64,000 bases of DNA from Methanobrevibacter ruminantium M1 (GCF_000024185.1 NC_013790.1:2169001-2233000), one strand, 5' to 3'; positions 9,554 to 19,785 are shown, counted from the first letter of the stretch. Notes: generated from the sequence alone by a model not told the origin. Made by a program: numbers and translations.

Positions 9554-10024
9554 ATGGGAGAAAAAGAATTTACTCATTTAACAGAAAGTGGAGTTCATAT
9601 GGTTGAAGTTGGTGCAAAAGCCCAACAGAGAAGAACTGCAATAGCTAGCGGAAAAATCCATCTTCAAAAAGAAACAATCAGAATGATAGAAAATGCCGAA
9701 ATCAAGAAGGGAAATGTATTAACTACAGCCCAAATCGCTGGAATTCAAGCAGTTAAAAAGACATCAGACCTTATCCCTCTTTGCCATCCGTTGAATCTTA
9801 GTGGAATAGACATAGAATTTGAAGTTGAAGAAGAGGAAATCACTGCAATCTGCGAATGCAGATTAACTGGCCAAACTGGAGTGGAAATGGAAGCCATAAC
9901 AGGAGTAAGCGTAGCCCTTCTTACAATATGGGATATGACAAAAGCTGTAGAAAAAGATGAAAACGGACAGTATCCTAATACAAGAATTTCAGACATTAAA
10001 GTCCTTAAAAAAGAAAAAATATAA
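9554..10024 (+). CDS. moaC: Cyclic pyranopterin monophosphate synthase
   Basis: Works with MoaA to turn GTP into cyclic pyranopterin monophosphate, the first stage of molybdopterin synthesis. Methanogens need molybdopterin for formylmethanofuran and formate dehydrogenases. 156 residues. The family signatures KKTSDLIPLCHPL (about 68-80) and GVEMEAITGVSVALLTIWDM (about 109-128) are intact, including the conserved Lys pair, Cys-His, and the Glu and Asp residues around the active site. The start follows an AAGGTTGATT ribosome binding site. No other Mo cofactor gene lies nearby. The 19-bp array upstream is the only candidate control element. Confidence 0.95.
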   Translation: MGEKEFTHLTESGVHMVEVGAKAQQRRTAIASGKIHLQKETIRMIENAEIKKGNVLTTAQIAGIQAVKKTSDLIPLCHPLNLSGIDIEFEVEEEEITAICECRLTGQTGVEMEAITGVSVALLTIWDMTKAVEKDENGQYPNTRISDIKVLKKEKI

Positions 10025-10270
10025 AAAATAAGCACTTTAACTAGATTCTAATAATTTAAATAAATAATAAAGTCGTTTAAAAAAGAATATAAGACTATAA
10101 AAAAATAATACTTTTCACATGCTCTATCTCAAATTAAATTAAATATAAACAATAAAAATAATTATAAAATTTAATTTTAGAAAAGGGTAAAAACTTAATA
10201 GATCGCTGCTTTTTAAAAAAAAAAAAGAAAACTACGAACATTTCTCAACAAAAACAAAGAACTGATTACT

Positions 10271-12343
10271 ATGAAAAACATTCCCACTAATATTAAACAA
10301 ATAATAAATGATTGTTATCCATACATTAAAGAGTTCAATCCCGCCCAAAAGGCTGTAATTGAATCTGGATACCTTGAAAATGATAAGAATTACATCATAG
10401 CCATTCCAACTGCAAGCGGTAAGACTGTGCTTGGAGTCATGGCTGCACTTCAATCAATCCTATCTGGAGGAAAGGCAGTATACGCTGCCCCTCTCATATC
10501 CATACAGAATGAGAAGGTCAAGGAATTCAAGAAATTTGAAGAGCATGGGATTTCAGTTGGAAAGCATCCATCATCCTCTGACTTGTCAATCATGGTCTTT
10601 GAATCATTTGATGTCCTGACACGATTTTCCTGGGATGTATTAAGAGATGTTGACACAATAATTATCGACGAATTCCATATGATTGGAGAATATTCCAGGG
10701 GGCCTACAATCGAATGTGCAATAACAAGGGCTAAAATCATAAATCCAAACTTAAGAATCATTGCATTATCTGCAACATTGGAAAATATGTCTGAAATTGA
10801 AAATTGGCTTGATGCTACAGTTATAGAACACGATTATAGGCCAGTTCCATTGAATAAAGACGTATTGGATACAGAAATGTTCAACACTAAAAATAAAAAT
10901 GATGTAGTGGTAAAAGTTATTGAAAAAGCAATTGAAGATGATTCACAGGCATTAAGCTTCGTATCAACAAGAAGGTTCACAGAAAGCCTTGCAAACTATG
11001 TTGCTGAAAAGCTAAAGAAAAAAACCACAGATGAACAAAAGAAAAGGTTTAAGGAAGTTGCAGACAAGATTCTTGAAGTTCCAGAGAAAAAAGGCTCAAG
11101 ACCTACCTCCACCTGCTTGAAACTTGCTGAAAGCTGTGAGAACGGTGCAGTTTTCCACCATGCAGGACTCTTTTCCGAACAGAAGGAAATCATTGAAGAG
11201 GAATTTAGAAATGGAAACATCCTAATGATTGCAGCAACACCAAGTTTGATGTATGGAGTTAACCTCCCTTCCAAATATGTTGTTATACGAGATTACACTA
11301 GATGGACCTCCCAAGGACCTCAAGCGATTCCAGTATTTGACTACGAGCAGATGTCCGGAAGAGCTGGAAGGCCACAATACGACAATGCAGGATATTCCTA
11401 TTTGATTGCAAAATCAATGGAGGAAGCTTCAACCCTGGAAGAGCGATACATCTATGGAGACATAGAGCCTACAAACTCCAAACTGATTGAAAATAAGGAT
11501 GCAGTATTCAGGCAAATCATAGCCCAAGTGGCTTCCACCATATCAAAGACACCTGAAGACTTAGAAGATTTCTTTAAGAAAACATTCTATGGCTATCAGA
11601 TGACAAATAACAGTTCAATGAGCTTTTTCGCAGAGGAAAGCCTAAAATTCGAAATACAGAATGCATTGGAATTTCTGCTTCAAAATCAGATATTGCAGGC
11701 TACACCAAGTGGACTTAAAACAACAGCACTTGGAAACTTAATAGCCAAATCCAACTATACAGTGGAAACTGCAGTAAAGGTTAAGGAATATGCGAACTTG
11801 GTTGACCAATTCAGTGCAGAGGAACTTATCTATCATTTAGCGCAGACTCCTGATATGCCTCTCATTTCATTTAAGGGCAGACGCTCTAAAGACCCAGTGC
11901 GAGAAAAGCTTGCTAATTATGGCCTATTTGCATTGGAGATAGCAAATCCAGAGGCAACTGCCGTGTCCCTTATCGAATGGATCGATGAGAGAAACGAATA
12001 TGAGATAGAAAATGCCTATAATGTCTATGCGTCATCTACAAGACGGGCTGCATATGAAGCGTCCCTACTTGTCAGATTCACTAAAAACACATTGGAAGTT
12101 CTTGGAAAATACAATTATTCAAAGGATTTGGACTTCCTATCAGCAAGACTCTATTACGGAGTAAAGGAGGACATAATTCCTCTTGTGATTGGAGTAAAAC
12201 GCTTAGGAAGAAAACGTGCAAGAGCATTGGTAAACACATTCGGAGAGGATTTAAGACCTGTTTCAGAAAATGAACTTCAAAAAGTAGATGGAATCGGACC
12301 TAAATTAGCTAAAAGCATAAGAAACTTTGCAGACAATTATTGA
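10271..12343 (+). CDS. hel308: Hel308-type Ski2-like DNA helicase
   Basis: An ATP-dependent superfamily 2 helicase of 690 residues that in archaea acts at stalled replication forks. In order: Q-like motif FNPAQKAVI (about 22-30), Walker A PTASGKT (about 46-52), Walker B DEFH (133-136), SAT motif (167-169), a motif IV-VI region with GVNLPSKYVVIRDY and QMSGRAGRP, a winged-helix and ratchet region, and a C-terminal helix-hairpin-helix (KVDGIGPKLAKSIRNF, about 670-685). The box reads DEFH where many Hel308 proteins have DEVH. No clear ribosome binding site is seen, so the transcript may be leaderless. It stands alone. Confidence 0.9.
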   Translation: MKNIPTNIKQIINDCYPYIKEFNPAQKAVIESGYLENDKNYIIAIPTASGKTVLGVMAALQSILSGGKAVYAAPLISIQNEKVKEFKKFEEHGISVGKHPSSSDLSIMVFESFDVLTRFSWDVLRDVDTIIIDEFHMIGEYSRGPTIECAITRAKIINPNLRIIALSATLENMSEIENWLDATVIEHDYRPVPLNKDVLDTEMFNTKNKNDVVVKVIEKAIEDDSQALSFVSTRRFTESLANYVAEKLKKKTTDEQKKRFKEVADKILEVPEKKGSRPTSTCLKLAESCENGAVFHHAGLFSEQKEIIEEEFRNGNILMIAATPSLMYGVNLPSKYVVIRDYTRWTSQGPQAIPVFDYEQMSGRAGRPQYDNAGYSYLIAKSMEEASTLEERYIYGDIEPTNSKLIENKDAVFRQIIAQVASTISKTPEDLEDFFKKTFYGYQMTNNSSMSFFAEESLKFEIQNALEFLLQNQILQATPSGLKTTALGNLIAKSNYTVETAVKVKEYANLVDQFSAEELIYHLAQTPDMPLISFKGRRSKDPVREKLANYGLFALEIANPEATAVSLIEWIDERNEYEIENAYNVYASSTRRAAYEASLLVRFTKNTLEVLGKYNYSKDLDFLSARLYYGVKEDIIPLVIGVKRLGRKRARALVNTFGEDLRPVSENELQKVDGIGPKLAKSIRNFADNY

Positions 12344-12559
12344 TTCCATTCTTTAATCAAAAGCTAAAAAAAGTTGATTATTAAAGAAAGAAAGACAAAT
12401 AAGTTTATAAAGAGAATAAGGAAAAATCTGGATAAAAAAAGATTAAATAAAAAAGAAAACAAGTATAAAGTAAAAAAAAAAGCTTAAACAAAAAAAAGAA
12501 CAAAAATCAGATAAAAAAGGCCAAACAAAAAGAAAAAAAGAACTTAGAAGGTTAAAGGA

Positions 12560-12862
12560 TTAACCTCCACCTTCACAGCCTTGAATATCATTTAAATTAG
12601 CATTAAGTTCTTCGTAGCCTTCTTTAATGTCTTTAACTTTTTCAAGAGTATCTCTATCCACAGTCTCAACATTAATGAGATCTTTTTCATCGACCACTTC
12701 TAAAGAATCTGCAGCATACCATAAAGCAGGTTCATCCAATTTAACCCATTGCTGTTTATCTTCTTCCTTTAAATCAACAACTTTGCTTATGGTACCTGTT
12801 CCAGTGTATCTAATAAAAGCGCCGATATCTATAGTTTCACCACGAATGTCACAAAAACTCAT
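12560..12862 (-). CDS. DUF2098 family protein
   Basis: A 100-residue acidic protein of a family (DUF2098) that I recognise from methanogens. The conserved core is the N-terminal 60 residues: IGAFIRYTGTGTISKVVDL then WVKLDEPALWYAADSLEVV, which looks like a small beta-barrel. The function is unknown. It ends in a Cys-Glu-Gly-Gly-Gly tail. It lies downstream of the PRC-barrel gene on the same strand, with 87 bp between them, so cotranscription is likely. Confidence 0.75.
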   Translation of the reverse strand: MSFCDIRGETIDIGAFIRYTGTGTISKVVDLKEEDKQQWVKLDEPALWYAADSLEVVDEKDLINVETVDRDTLEKVKDIKEGYEELNANLNDIQGCEGGG

Positions 12863-12949
12863 AGCATCACCTAAAGATAAAAAAATAGTAAAAAATAAAT
12901 TATTAATAATTTATCAAATAACTATTTGCCAAATTTAAGAAAAAGAATT

Positions 12950-13405
12950 CTATTCTACTTTAACATCGGTAGTTTCTTCAGCTTCTACTGCTTCCTCAGC
13001 TTCTTCAGCATCGTCAACAATTTCAGCTTCAACAACTTCCACTTGTTTTTCGATTTGTTCAGCTACTGCTTCTTCTTTTTCAGCTTCTTTAGCTGCTTTT
13101 TTGGCTTCTCTTTCAGCCTTTTTAGCTTCTTTCTTAGCTTCTTTTTCAGCTTTCTTAGCTTCTTCAGCTTCTTTTATTTTAGTTTCCTTATCAATTGTAA
13201 TTTTCAATAATACGTAATCTCCAATGCTTTTTACATCATTATACTCTACATCCAATTGGTCGGAAGTGAGGAAATTTTTCTTAAGGCTGACTACAATTTT
13301 TGTAATTGCACCAGTTTCAGGTTCAAAATCTGCGTCAATAATTTTACCAATTTCGTTTGCGTTATCGTCTAAAACTAACATACCTAATAGTTGTTTAATT
13401 TTCAT
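12950..13405 (-). CDS. PRC-barrel protein with long charged C-terminal tail
   Basis: 151 residues. Residues 1-72 form a PRC-barrel domain (MKIKQLLGMLVLDDNANEIG, with the GKIIDADF and KIVVSL strands). Such small barrels bind RNA, RimM-like partners or photosynthetic proteins; the archaeal role is unsettled. Residues 73-151 are low complexity: first Lys/Ala/Glu repeats likely to form one long charged helix, then a Glu/Ala/Val acidic end. The tail is unusual for the family, whose archaeal members are often just the barrel. The ATG follows an AGGTGAAAT site. The DUF2098 gene lies downstream. Confidence 0.85.
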   Translation of the reverse strand: MKIKQLLGMLVLDDNANEIGKIIDADFEPETGAITKIVVSLKKNFLTSDQLDVEYNDVKSIGDYVLLKITIDKETKIKEAEEAKKAEKEAKKEAKKAEREAKKAAKEAEKEEAVAEQIEKQVEVVEAEIVDDAEEAEEAVEAEETTDVKVE

Positions 13406-13865
13406 GATTTCACCTAGAAGAAATAAAATAATTTTAAACTATTAAAAATAGTTCATATACAGTTTAATATATTATTAATAAAAAACAAATAATAAAATGT
13501 TTTAAATTAATAAATCAGTTTACATTTTTCAAGAATAAACTTGATTTCAAGATTAAACTTGATTTAATTAAAAATATGGATTGATAATATATAAACTTAT
13601 CTAAATAATATTATAAAACTAAAATAAATCATTTAATTGAAGAATTTTAAAAGAAATTAATGGAAAAAGTAATAAAATTCTAATAAAATAACTATAAAAG
13701 TAATAAAAGTCTAATAAAAAAGATAGAAAAAATTATAAACCAAAAAGAGAATAAACAAAATAACTATTAAAACAAAAAGAGAATAAGCTAAAGAACTCTT
13801 AAAACCATTAAAACATAAATTTTATCAGTTAATTTATGGCATAATAAAAAAGAAGGAGGTAAAAA
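13406..13865. other. Divergent promoter region, PRC-barrel protein and elp3
   Basis: 460 bp without a gene. Two AAAGTAATAAAA-T/G-TCTAATAAAA units at about 13667 and 13698 form a direct repeat of about 31 bp, and AAAAAGAGAATAA occurs twice near 13743 and 13775. On the minus strand a TATA-like ATATAAACTT/TATATTAT stretch near 13585-13600 could serve the PRC-barrel gene. Confidence 0.45.
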
Positions 13866-15572
13866 ATGGATAAAGCATGCAGAATCATCATAGAAGACAT
13901 TATGAATGGAAAAATAACTACTCGACGTGAATTGGAAGTAGAAAAAAGACAGCTATGCAGAGATAGAAAATTAAAAAAGTTCATGAGCAATTCAGTTATC
14001 CTAGAGCATGCAAGCCTTGAAGAGAAAAAGATCGTATCAAACCTATTAAGGAAAAAGCCAACTAGAACTATCTCTGGAGTGGCTATAGTGGCTGTCATGT
14101 GCCATCCACACCAATGTCCTCATGGAAGATGTTTCTATTGCCCTGAAAGTGATATTGCACCTCCAAGTTATACCGGAGAAGAGCCTGCTGCATTAAGGGG
14201 CAGAATGTTCAAGTTCCACCCTTATGTACAATGCTATAACCGATTAAAGCAACTTCATAAGGTAGGCCATCCTATCGACAAGGTGGAACTTATCATCATG
14301 GGAGGAACATTCCCTTCAAAGGATATCTGCTATCAGGAATGGTTCGTTTCACAATGTCTAAAGGCTATGTGCGATTTTGGAATTATCCTTGAAAACATCA
14401 GCCAAATCGATGATATCGAATCAATAAAGAGAGAAGGCCTTTTAAAATACCATCCTTATTCAAACAATGAATTGAAGACTTATCCCCCTAACGACTATGT
14501 CCTAATAGATGACATTCAAAGGATAAATGAAAATTCAAAGGTCAGATGCATTGGAATGACCTTTGAGACTCGTCCAGACTACTGTAAAGAGCCCCATGTA
14601 GATAGAATGCTTGACATGGGAGTTACAAGAGTAGAATTAGGAGTTCAGACAATCTATAATCACATCTACGAAAAGATAAAAAGAGGCCATAAGGTAGAGG
14701 ATGTGATTGAGGCAAACAGAATCCTAAGGGATTCCGGAGTAAAGGTAGCCATGCATATGATGCCAGGGCTATTTCCACTTGCAAGGGAGAATCCAAGAAT
14801 AGAACAATGTCCAGAACAGGACCTAAAGATGTTTAAGGAAATCTTCAACAATGAAAACTTTAAGCCAGATATGCTTAAAATCTATCCTTGCCTTGTAACT
14901 GAAGGAAGCGAACTTCACAAGCTTTATAAGGAAGGCAAATACAGGCCTTACACTGATGAAGAGGCTGTAGAATTGATAGTTCAAATCAAGAAGATCCTTC
15001 CCAAATGGGTTAGAACCATGAGAATCCAAAGGGACATTCCATCTACCTTGATTGAAGCAGGAGTCAAGAAATCAAACCTTGGCGAATTGGTCTATAACCG
15101 ACTTGAAGAGGAAAAAATAAACTGCCAATGCATAAGATGCAGGGAAATAGGCCATAAGAAAACAGAACAGGACTATTCAATTGATGATTACAGATTATTC
15201 CAAGAAGATTACACTGCAGTGGGAGGTAAGGAACACTTCCTATCCATAGAAGATAAGAATGAGGAAAGCTTAGCAGGATTCTTAAGGCTTAGAATGCCTA
15301 CAGAACAAGCCCATAGAGAAGAGATTAGAGACAATACTGCAATAGTAAGAGAACTCCATGTCTATGGGAACATGATTAAGATAGGCCATAAGGGAAACGC
15401 CATAGGTCAGCATACCGGATTTGGAGAAAGACTTCTTAAGAAAGCTGAAGAGATAAGCATCGACCAAAACAAGGAAGAGCTTTTAATAATCAGTGGTATC
15501 GGAGCACGAAACTATTATCGTAAGTTTGGTTATGAACGTAAAGGTCCTTATATGGCTAAAAAACTAATCTAA
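13866..15572 (+). CDS. elp3: Archaeal Elp3, tRNA U34 acetyltransferase
   Basis: Single-protein version of the Elongator catalytic subunit; it makes the carboxymethyl-type modification at wobble uridine of tRNA. 568 residues. An N-terminal tRNA-binding segment is followed by a radical SAM domain with Cys79, Cys89 and Cys92 (the Cx9Cx2C spacing of Elp3). The C-terminal third, from about 430, is a GNAT acetyl-CoA domain with VRELHVYG, the [16 protein letters not shown] pyrophosphate-binding loop and [14 protein letters not shown]. Several Cys around 395-410 ([10 protein letters not shown]) match the Elp3 zinc site. A very strong AAGGAGG site precedes the ATG. Confidence 0.95.
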   Translation: MDKACRIIIEDIMNGKITTRRELEVEKRQLCRDRKLKKFMSNSVILEHASLEEKKIVSNLLRKKPTRTISGVAIVAVMCHPHQCPHGRCFYCPESDIAPPSYTGEEPAALRGRMFKFHPYVQCYNRLKQLHKVGHPIDKVELIIMGGTFPSKDICYQEWFVSQCLKAMCDFGIILENISQIDDIESIKREGLLKYHPYSNNELKTYPPNDYVLIDDIQRINENSKVRCIGMTFETRPDYCKEPHVDRMLDMGVTRVELGVQTIYNHIYEKIKRGHKVEDVIEANRILRDSGVKVAMHMMPGLFPLARENPRIEQCPEQDLKMFKEIFNNENFKPDMLKIYPCLVTEGSELHKLYKEGKYRPYTDEEAVELIVQIKKILPKWVRTMRIQRDIPSTLIEAGVKKSNLGELVYNRLEEEKINCQCIRCREIGHKKTEQDYSIDDYRLFQEDYTAVGGKEHFLSIEDKNEESLAGFLRLRMPTEQAHREEIRDNTAIVRELHVYGNMIKIGHKGNAIGQHTGFGERLLKKAEEISIDQNKEELLIISGIGARNYYRKFGYERKGPYMAKKLI

Positions 15573-15916
15573 TATAACTAAATAAAATATAATAAATGAA
15601 AATCAAATATTTTTATTAAAAAATCATTGCTAAAGCTTTTTAAAAAAAATTATCAAATCTAGTTTTATAATATTTGGTAAAAAAGACATGAAAATTAGAA
15701 AAGTTTCTAGTTTTCTGATAAAAAAAATAAAACAATCAAACAAGACAAAAGTATTATATAGTTCTAAATATAACTAACTATTATAGACATATGAAACTAA
15801 TTAAAAAACTAAGTTTAAAAAAAATAGCTTGGTTTTAAAGGAAATAAATTTTATAATTATTTGTATTGGAGAAAAAATTGTTAAAAAACAAAGTTTTTAA
15901 ATTGGAGGATGATTAA
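15573..15916. other. Spacer between elp3 and deoC
   Basis: 344 bp with no gene. A TATA-like TTATATAG near 15765 could start the deoC transcript, leaving a long leader. Confidence 0.35.
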
Positions 15917-16639
15917 ATGATTACAGCAGAAGAATTAGCTCAATATATCGAATTTACTAATTTAGATAATACTGCAACTGAAGAACAAATGAAAGCATTC
16001 TTTGATAAGGCAAAAGAATATAACTTTTATGCAGTAGTAGTCCTTCCACACTATGTTAAATTAGCAAAAGAAGAATTAAAAGACACTGATATGAAAGTTG
16101 TAACTGTTGTCGACTTCCCATTAGGTGCTGGAACCACTGAAAGCAAAGTTGCAGAGGCAAAAGATGCAATCAAAAACGGCGCCGATGAGATTGACATGAT
16201 GGCAAACATCCCTGCAATCAAGGAGCACAACTTTAAGGCAGTTAAAGAAGACATCATTGCAGTTAAAGAGGCAGTTGGAGATCATATCCTAAAAGTCATC
16301 ATTGAAAATGCCCTTCTTACTGTTGATGAAAAGGCAGGAGCTTCTGCAATGTGTGAAGCGGGAGGTGCAGACTTTGTCAAGACCTCAAGCGGATTCAATG
16401 GAAATGAACATTTCTATGCTTTAATGGAAAGCTTAAGAATCATGAAAAAGAACGCTCCACATAAGGAAATCAAGGCAGCTGGCGGAATTAACAATTATAA
16501 ATTAGTAAATAATGTCATTGCAGCAGGAGTTACTAAAATCGGAACTTCCTCAGGACACATTATTATGGACCAGTTCAATCATGTGATGGACAATCAAAAG
16601 GTAAGTCCAGAACAGAAAACAGGCCCAAGGCTTATTTAG
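15917..16639 (+). CDS. deoC: Deoxyribose-phosphate aldolase
   Basis: Reversibly splits 2-deoxyribose 5-phosphate into glyceraldehyde 3-phosphate and acetaldehyde. A class I aldolase with a TIM barrel, 240 residues. Key residues: Asp93 (GADEIDMMANI), Schiff-base Lys155 (FVKTSSGF) and the second active-site Lys186 (EIKAAGGI). A GGAGG site lies 9 nt before the ATG. It is followed by a strong terminator, so it appears to be a single-gene unit. In methanogens that lack other deoxynucleoside catabolic genes, the role may be pentose interconversion; that is inference. Confidence 0.93.
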   Translation: MITAEELAQYIEFTNLDNTATEEQMKAFFDKAKEYNFYAVVVLPHYVKLAKEELKDTDMKVVTVVDFPLGAGTTESKVAEAKDAIKNGADEIDMMANIPAIKEHNFKAVKEDIIAVKEAVGDHILKVIIENALLTVDEKAGASAMCEAGGADFVKTSSGFNGNEHFYALMESLRIMKKNAPHKEIKAAGGINNYKLVNNVIAAGVTKIGTSSGHIIMDQFNHVMDNQKVSPEQKTGPRLI

Positions 16640-16680
16640 TTAATTAAACTGTCATTGATTAATTAAAAACAAATTGCGAT

Positions 16681-16725
16681 TAAATTAGTTTTAAACTAAT
16701 TTAATTATTTTCTTTTTTTAAACTT
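16681..16725 (+). terminator. deoC terminator
   Basis: TAAATTAGTTT and AAACTAATTTA form a nearly perfect 11-bp palindrome around one T. TTATTTTCTTTTTTT follows. Confidence 0.75.
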
Positions 16726-16940
16726 TTTTTAAAATATAAAAATACTCTTTTTAAAATACTTTTAAAATTGAAAAACTGATTTTTTTAAAATACTTAAAGT
16801 GAAAAAAAACTCTTTTTAAAAAATATAAAATTTAATAAAAAAAATTGATAAAAAATAGATAAACTTAGATAAAATAAGTGAAAATAATAAAAAAGTGTCA
16901 AAACAATTATAATTAAATATTTATAAAAAATAAGAAAAGA

Positions 16941-17013
<73 letters not shown>

Positions 17014-17018
17014 ATAAA

Positions 17019-17090
17019 TGGACCGAACGAGATTCGAACTCGTGATCACCTCCATGTCAAGGAGGTATCATACCCCTAGACCACCGGTCC
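17019..17090 (-). tRNA. tRNA-Val (GAC)
   Basis: 72 nt. Acceptor stem GGACCGG/TCGGTCC (one G-T pair), discriminator A. Anticodon stem CCTCC/GGAGG with loop TTGACAT, so the anticodon is GAC, reading GUC/GUU. T arm ACGAG/CTCGT with TTCGAAT. CCA is not encoded. It is the first gene of the two-tRNA transcript. Confidence 0.96.
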
Positions 17091-17116
17091 TTTCTACTTA
17101 CTAAAATATGTAAATG

Positions 17117-17128
17117 ATTATATATAAA
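17117..17128 (-). promoter_or_regulatory. TATA box of the tRNA pair
   Basis: On the minus strand the stretch reads TTTATATATAAT. Its centre is about 30 nt before the 5' end of tRNA-Val, which is the normal archaeal spacing. Confidence 0.7.
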
Positions 17129-17539
17129 TCTTTCTAAAATCTGAGAAATTCATATATAAATAGAAATATTTTTAAAAAAAATAGACATTTTTTTATCCAA
17201 ATATCTTAAAACCGATGCCTAGAAATAAAAATTCCAATTTATTAACATTCTTATTCTGTAATTAATTATTTATATATTTTGTGGAAAAGGAAACCTTTGG
17301 AAAGTAAAATCTTCTAGAAAACTAAAACCACGATGAAAATATTAGATAGATCTGAAAAATAAGATAAATAAAGACCATGAATGCAAATATAATTAAAAAT
17401 AGAGAATTATATAATGACTCGAAAAAAAATAGACTAGATAAAATAGGATTGATAAAAATAAAAAAGAAAAAGTTTAATTTGAACTAATTTTTAAAAAATG
17501 TTTTTAATGAAATCTGAAAAATAGATTCTTTTCATTAAA
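17129..17539. other. AT-rich spacer between tRNA promoter and histone terminator
   Basis: About 410 bp with no supportable gene. A slightly more GC-rich piece at 17285-17380 (GGAAACCTTTGGAAAG, TAGATAGATCTGAAAAATAAG) has no open frame with a ribosome binding site. A small RNA cannot be ruled out. Confidence 0.4.
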
Positions 17540-17573
17540 AAAAAATAAATTGGCCAAAAAGAATCTGGCCAAT
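17540..17573 (-). terminator. Histone gene terminator
   Basis: On the minus strand ATTGGCCA and TGGCCAAT form an 8-bp GC-containing stem with a 9-nt loop, followed by TTTATTTTTTTTT. It lies about 30 bp after the histone stop codon. Confidence 0.8.
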
Positions 17574-17603
17574 AGTTAACAGTTAAAAACTTAGATAACA
17601 AAC

Positions 17604-17804
17604 TTATTTAATTGCTAATTTGATATCTTCAGCTTTTACGGTTTTTCTACCAGCGTGGCGTGCGAAATTAACTGCTTTTTTAGCTAATTCGTCACCTTTT
17701 TCTTCTAAAGCTTCAGCTAATGCAACTTTTGCATCATCGCTAATTCTTTGTGCGCCAGCATTTTTTAAGATACGACCGACAGGTGCGATTGGTAATTCAC
17801 TCAT
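17604..17804 (-). CDS. Archaeal histone (HMf family)
   Basis: A DNA-wrapping chromatin protein of 66 residues, with the bare histone fold and no tail. It starts [25 protein letters not shown] and ends [15 protein letters not shown], the classic HMf pattern: the RI(L/I)KNAGAxRVS loop that contacts DNA and the C-terminal KTVKAEDI turn. It forms dimers that stack along DNA. A strong GGAGGTG site precedes the ATG, and a clear TATA box and terminator flank it, as expected for a highly expressed single-gene unit. Confidence 0.97.
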   Translation of the reverse strand: MSELPIAPVGRILKNAGAQRISDDAKVALAEALEEKGDELAKKAVNFARHAGRKTVKAEDIKLAIK

Positions 17805-17833
17805 ATTTTCACCTCCAATTAAATGTTGTACTC

Positions 17834-17846
17834 CATATTATATAAA
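17834..17846 (-). promoter_or_regulatory. TATA box of the histone gene
   Basis: Minus-strand TTTATATAATATG lies about 30-40 nt before the start codon at 17804, implying a very short leader that still includes the GGAGGTG site. Confidence 0.65.
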
Positions 17847-17849
17847 GGT

Positions 17850-18340
17850 TTTGATTTTTAATAGTATAAAATCACTTATAATCCAATATATAGTAATAGA
17901 AATATAGGAATTCAAATAATAGGAAATATTAAAAAGTATTAAAAAAATATAATAGGAAATTATAAAATATTACCCAATTAAAAGCCTAAGAACTCTTAAA
18001 AATTAAACTTTTTAAAAACTCTTAAATAAGAAAATAAAAGGTAAAATAAAGTTAAATTTACAAATAAATAAAAATAACAGTCTAAAAAAAGAAAATAAGA
18101 AAATTTTTCTTTATTTTAAAAATAAAAGATAAATTATCATTTAATAATAAAATACAAAACAAAATAAAAGTTATTTAGTAAAATAACAATATTTAAATCA
18201 TTGTTTAATCCAATTTTTTAAAAGAATTTTCAAATGAAAGAATAAAGAACTTTAAGAAAAATAGATATCTAAAAAATAATAAAAAAATAGAAAATTTTTA
18301 AAATAAGTAATACTTTTTTAAAATATGGATTTGACTGATA
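17850..18340. other. AT-rich spacer between histone and mtaB 3' end
   Basis: About 490 bp of nearly pure A/T with no gene. One isolated AAGTAATACTT match lies at about 18305-18315. It is not near a gene start, so I do not treat it as an operator. Confidence 0.5.
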
Positions 18341-18464
18341 ATAATCAAATAATCAATCGGTCCTATGGACAATGCCCCATATAATAACCAAGTAATCAAT
18401 CGGTCCTATGGACAATAATCTGTATAATAATCTAATAATCAATCGATTTTATGCCCAATGAGAT
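18341..18464. repeat. 41-bp tandem repeat built on the mtaB 3' end
   Basis: Three units start at about 18341, 18381 and 18424. Each carries AATCAATCG followed by a TTTTATGCCCAAT-like or TCCTATGGACAAT stretch. The unit nearest the gene includes the last eight codons of mtaB and its TGA stop (18439-18441). The two downstream units are diverged copies of that gene tail. Confidence 0.8.
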
Positions 18465-19716
18465 AGGTTCCAGTTGTCTTATCAATATGAACCTTAATAA
18501 ACTCTCCTAAGTTCACATCCTGAACCACAACAGGAATATATGAATTGGTCTTTGCAATGAATCCTCCTTTAGAGCCCTTTTCCACAACCAAAGCATCCAT
18601 CTCCCTATCCTGCAAGAACTTATTTTCCTCTTCAAGCATTTCAAACTTAATCTCAGATAAATACTTTGATCTTCTTTTCATATCATCAAAAGGAATATTA
18701 TCCAGGGAAGATGATATGGCTCCCTCCCTATGCTGATATTTGGAGAGATGAATAAGATTGAATTTGATTTCTCTAATAAGCTCTGCTGTCTTCATAAAAT
18801 CCTCTTCAGTCTCTGTCGGATATCCGATAATGATGTCAGTGGCTATAGTAATATCTGGAATAGCCTGTTTGAAGCTATAGACAATATTCTTATAATCATC
18901 TACAGTATGGTTTCTTCCCATTTCCCTTAAGACCTTGTCACTGCCAGACTGTATAGGCAAATGAATGAAATCATATACTTTTTCCATCTTAAATGCTTCA
19001 ATAAGATTATCCAAATCATTTCCAATGTTTCTAGGGTGCATCATTCCAACACGAACTCTAAAGTCCCCATCTAAGCTTGCAACTTCCTTAATTAAATCAG
19101 AGAGCTTTTCGCCTGTATCCTTACCAAATGCTGAAGTGTCCTGTGCAGTAAGCTCAATCTCAACGCAGCCATCTTCAATGGCCAATCTTGCTTCCTCCAC
19201 AATATCCTTTATAGGATAGCTGTTTAAATGGCCGCGGGCAAATCTAGTGCAGCAATATGTGCAAGCACCTAAGCAGCCCTCACATATTTGGATAACATGA
19301 ATGTATGGATCTTTTCGTATTTTAGGAACGCAGACTTTAGGTTCATCGGAAAAACCAAATTCCCTAACAATTTCACCGCCGATTGTAGATTTGACTACAT
19401 CTGCAGTCTTGTTTAATTGGTGAGGACCAATCCATGAGCAATTAGGTCCGATTGCCTCAAGCTTTTTAGGATCCACTTCAACCATGCATCCTCCAACGAT
19501 AATCTTCTTATCAGGGTACTGCTTTTGAAGGTTTTTGATTCTGTTTATTACCTTGCTTTCAGTAGGCAATTTTACATAGCAGGTGTTTACAATAATGGCA
19601 TCAGCCTCCTCTTCAGTGGAGACAAGCCCGATATTGTTTTCATTCAATATCCCTGCCATAATTTCAGAATCCGCTTGATTAAATGTACATCCATAGGTTT
19701 CTATAAATACTTTCAT
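18439..19716 (-). CDS. mtaB: tRNA t6A37 methylthiotransferase
   Basis: A MiaB-family radical SAM enzyme that adds a methylthio group to N6-threonylcarbamoyladenosine at position 37 of tRNA (the archaeal e-MtaB/CDKAL1 branch). 425 residues. The N-terminal UPF0004 domain binds one cluster through Cys10, Cys46 and Cys77. The radical SAM motif is Cys148, Cys152, Cys155 (CLGACTYC). A C-terminal TRAM domain covers about the last 60 residues. I chose the ATG at 19716 over a GTG at 19725 because only the ATG has a suitably placed GTGGA-like site. The 3' end is duplicated downstream. Confidence 0.92.
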   Translation of the reverse strand: MKVFIETYGCTFNQADSEIMAGILNENNIGLVSTEEEADAIIVNTCYVKLPTESKVINRIKNLQKQYPDKKIIVGGCMVEVDPKKLEAIGPNCSWIGPHQLNKTADVVKSTIGGEIVREFGFSDEPKVCVPKIRKDPYIHVIQICEGCLGACTYCCTRFARGHLNSYPIKDIVEEARLAIEDGCVEIELTAQDTSAFGKDTGEKLSDLIKEVASLDGDFRVRVGMMHPRNIGNDLDNLIEAFKMEKVYDFIHLPIQSGSDKVLREMGRNHTVDDYKNIVYSFKQAIPDITIATDIIIGYPTETEEDFMKTAELIREIKFNLIHLSKYQHREGAISSSLDNIPFDDMKRRSKYLSEIKFEMLEEENKFLQDREMDALVVEKGSKGGFIAKTNSYIPVVVQDVNLGEFIKVHIDKTTGTYLIGHKID

Positions 19717-19785
19717 ATTATCCACATTAATTCTTAGTTTTCTATTATTTATGTTCTTATTCGGCCATTTTATTATGGCCTTATT

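Noticed and set aside
12926-13210. Phe/Ser-rich open frame opposite the PRC-barrel tail
   Set aside because: Antisense shadow of the Lys/Ala/Glu coding repeat; no start signals.
13667-13710. Two AAAGTAATAAAA units 31 bp apart before elp3 as members of the AGTAWTACT set
   Set aside because: They lack the TACT half and the sequence between them is also repeated, so a plain direct repeat is simpler.
17014-17014. Extending tRNA-Phe by one base to start with T
   Set aside because: The T would give an acceptor stem with a wrong discriminator; G at 17013 gives the standard 7-bp stem with A73.
18305-18315. Isolated AAGTAATACTT box
   Set aside because: It lies downstream of mtaB, far from any gene start and without a phased partner; chance match is likely in AT-rich DNA.
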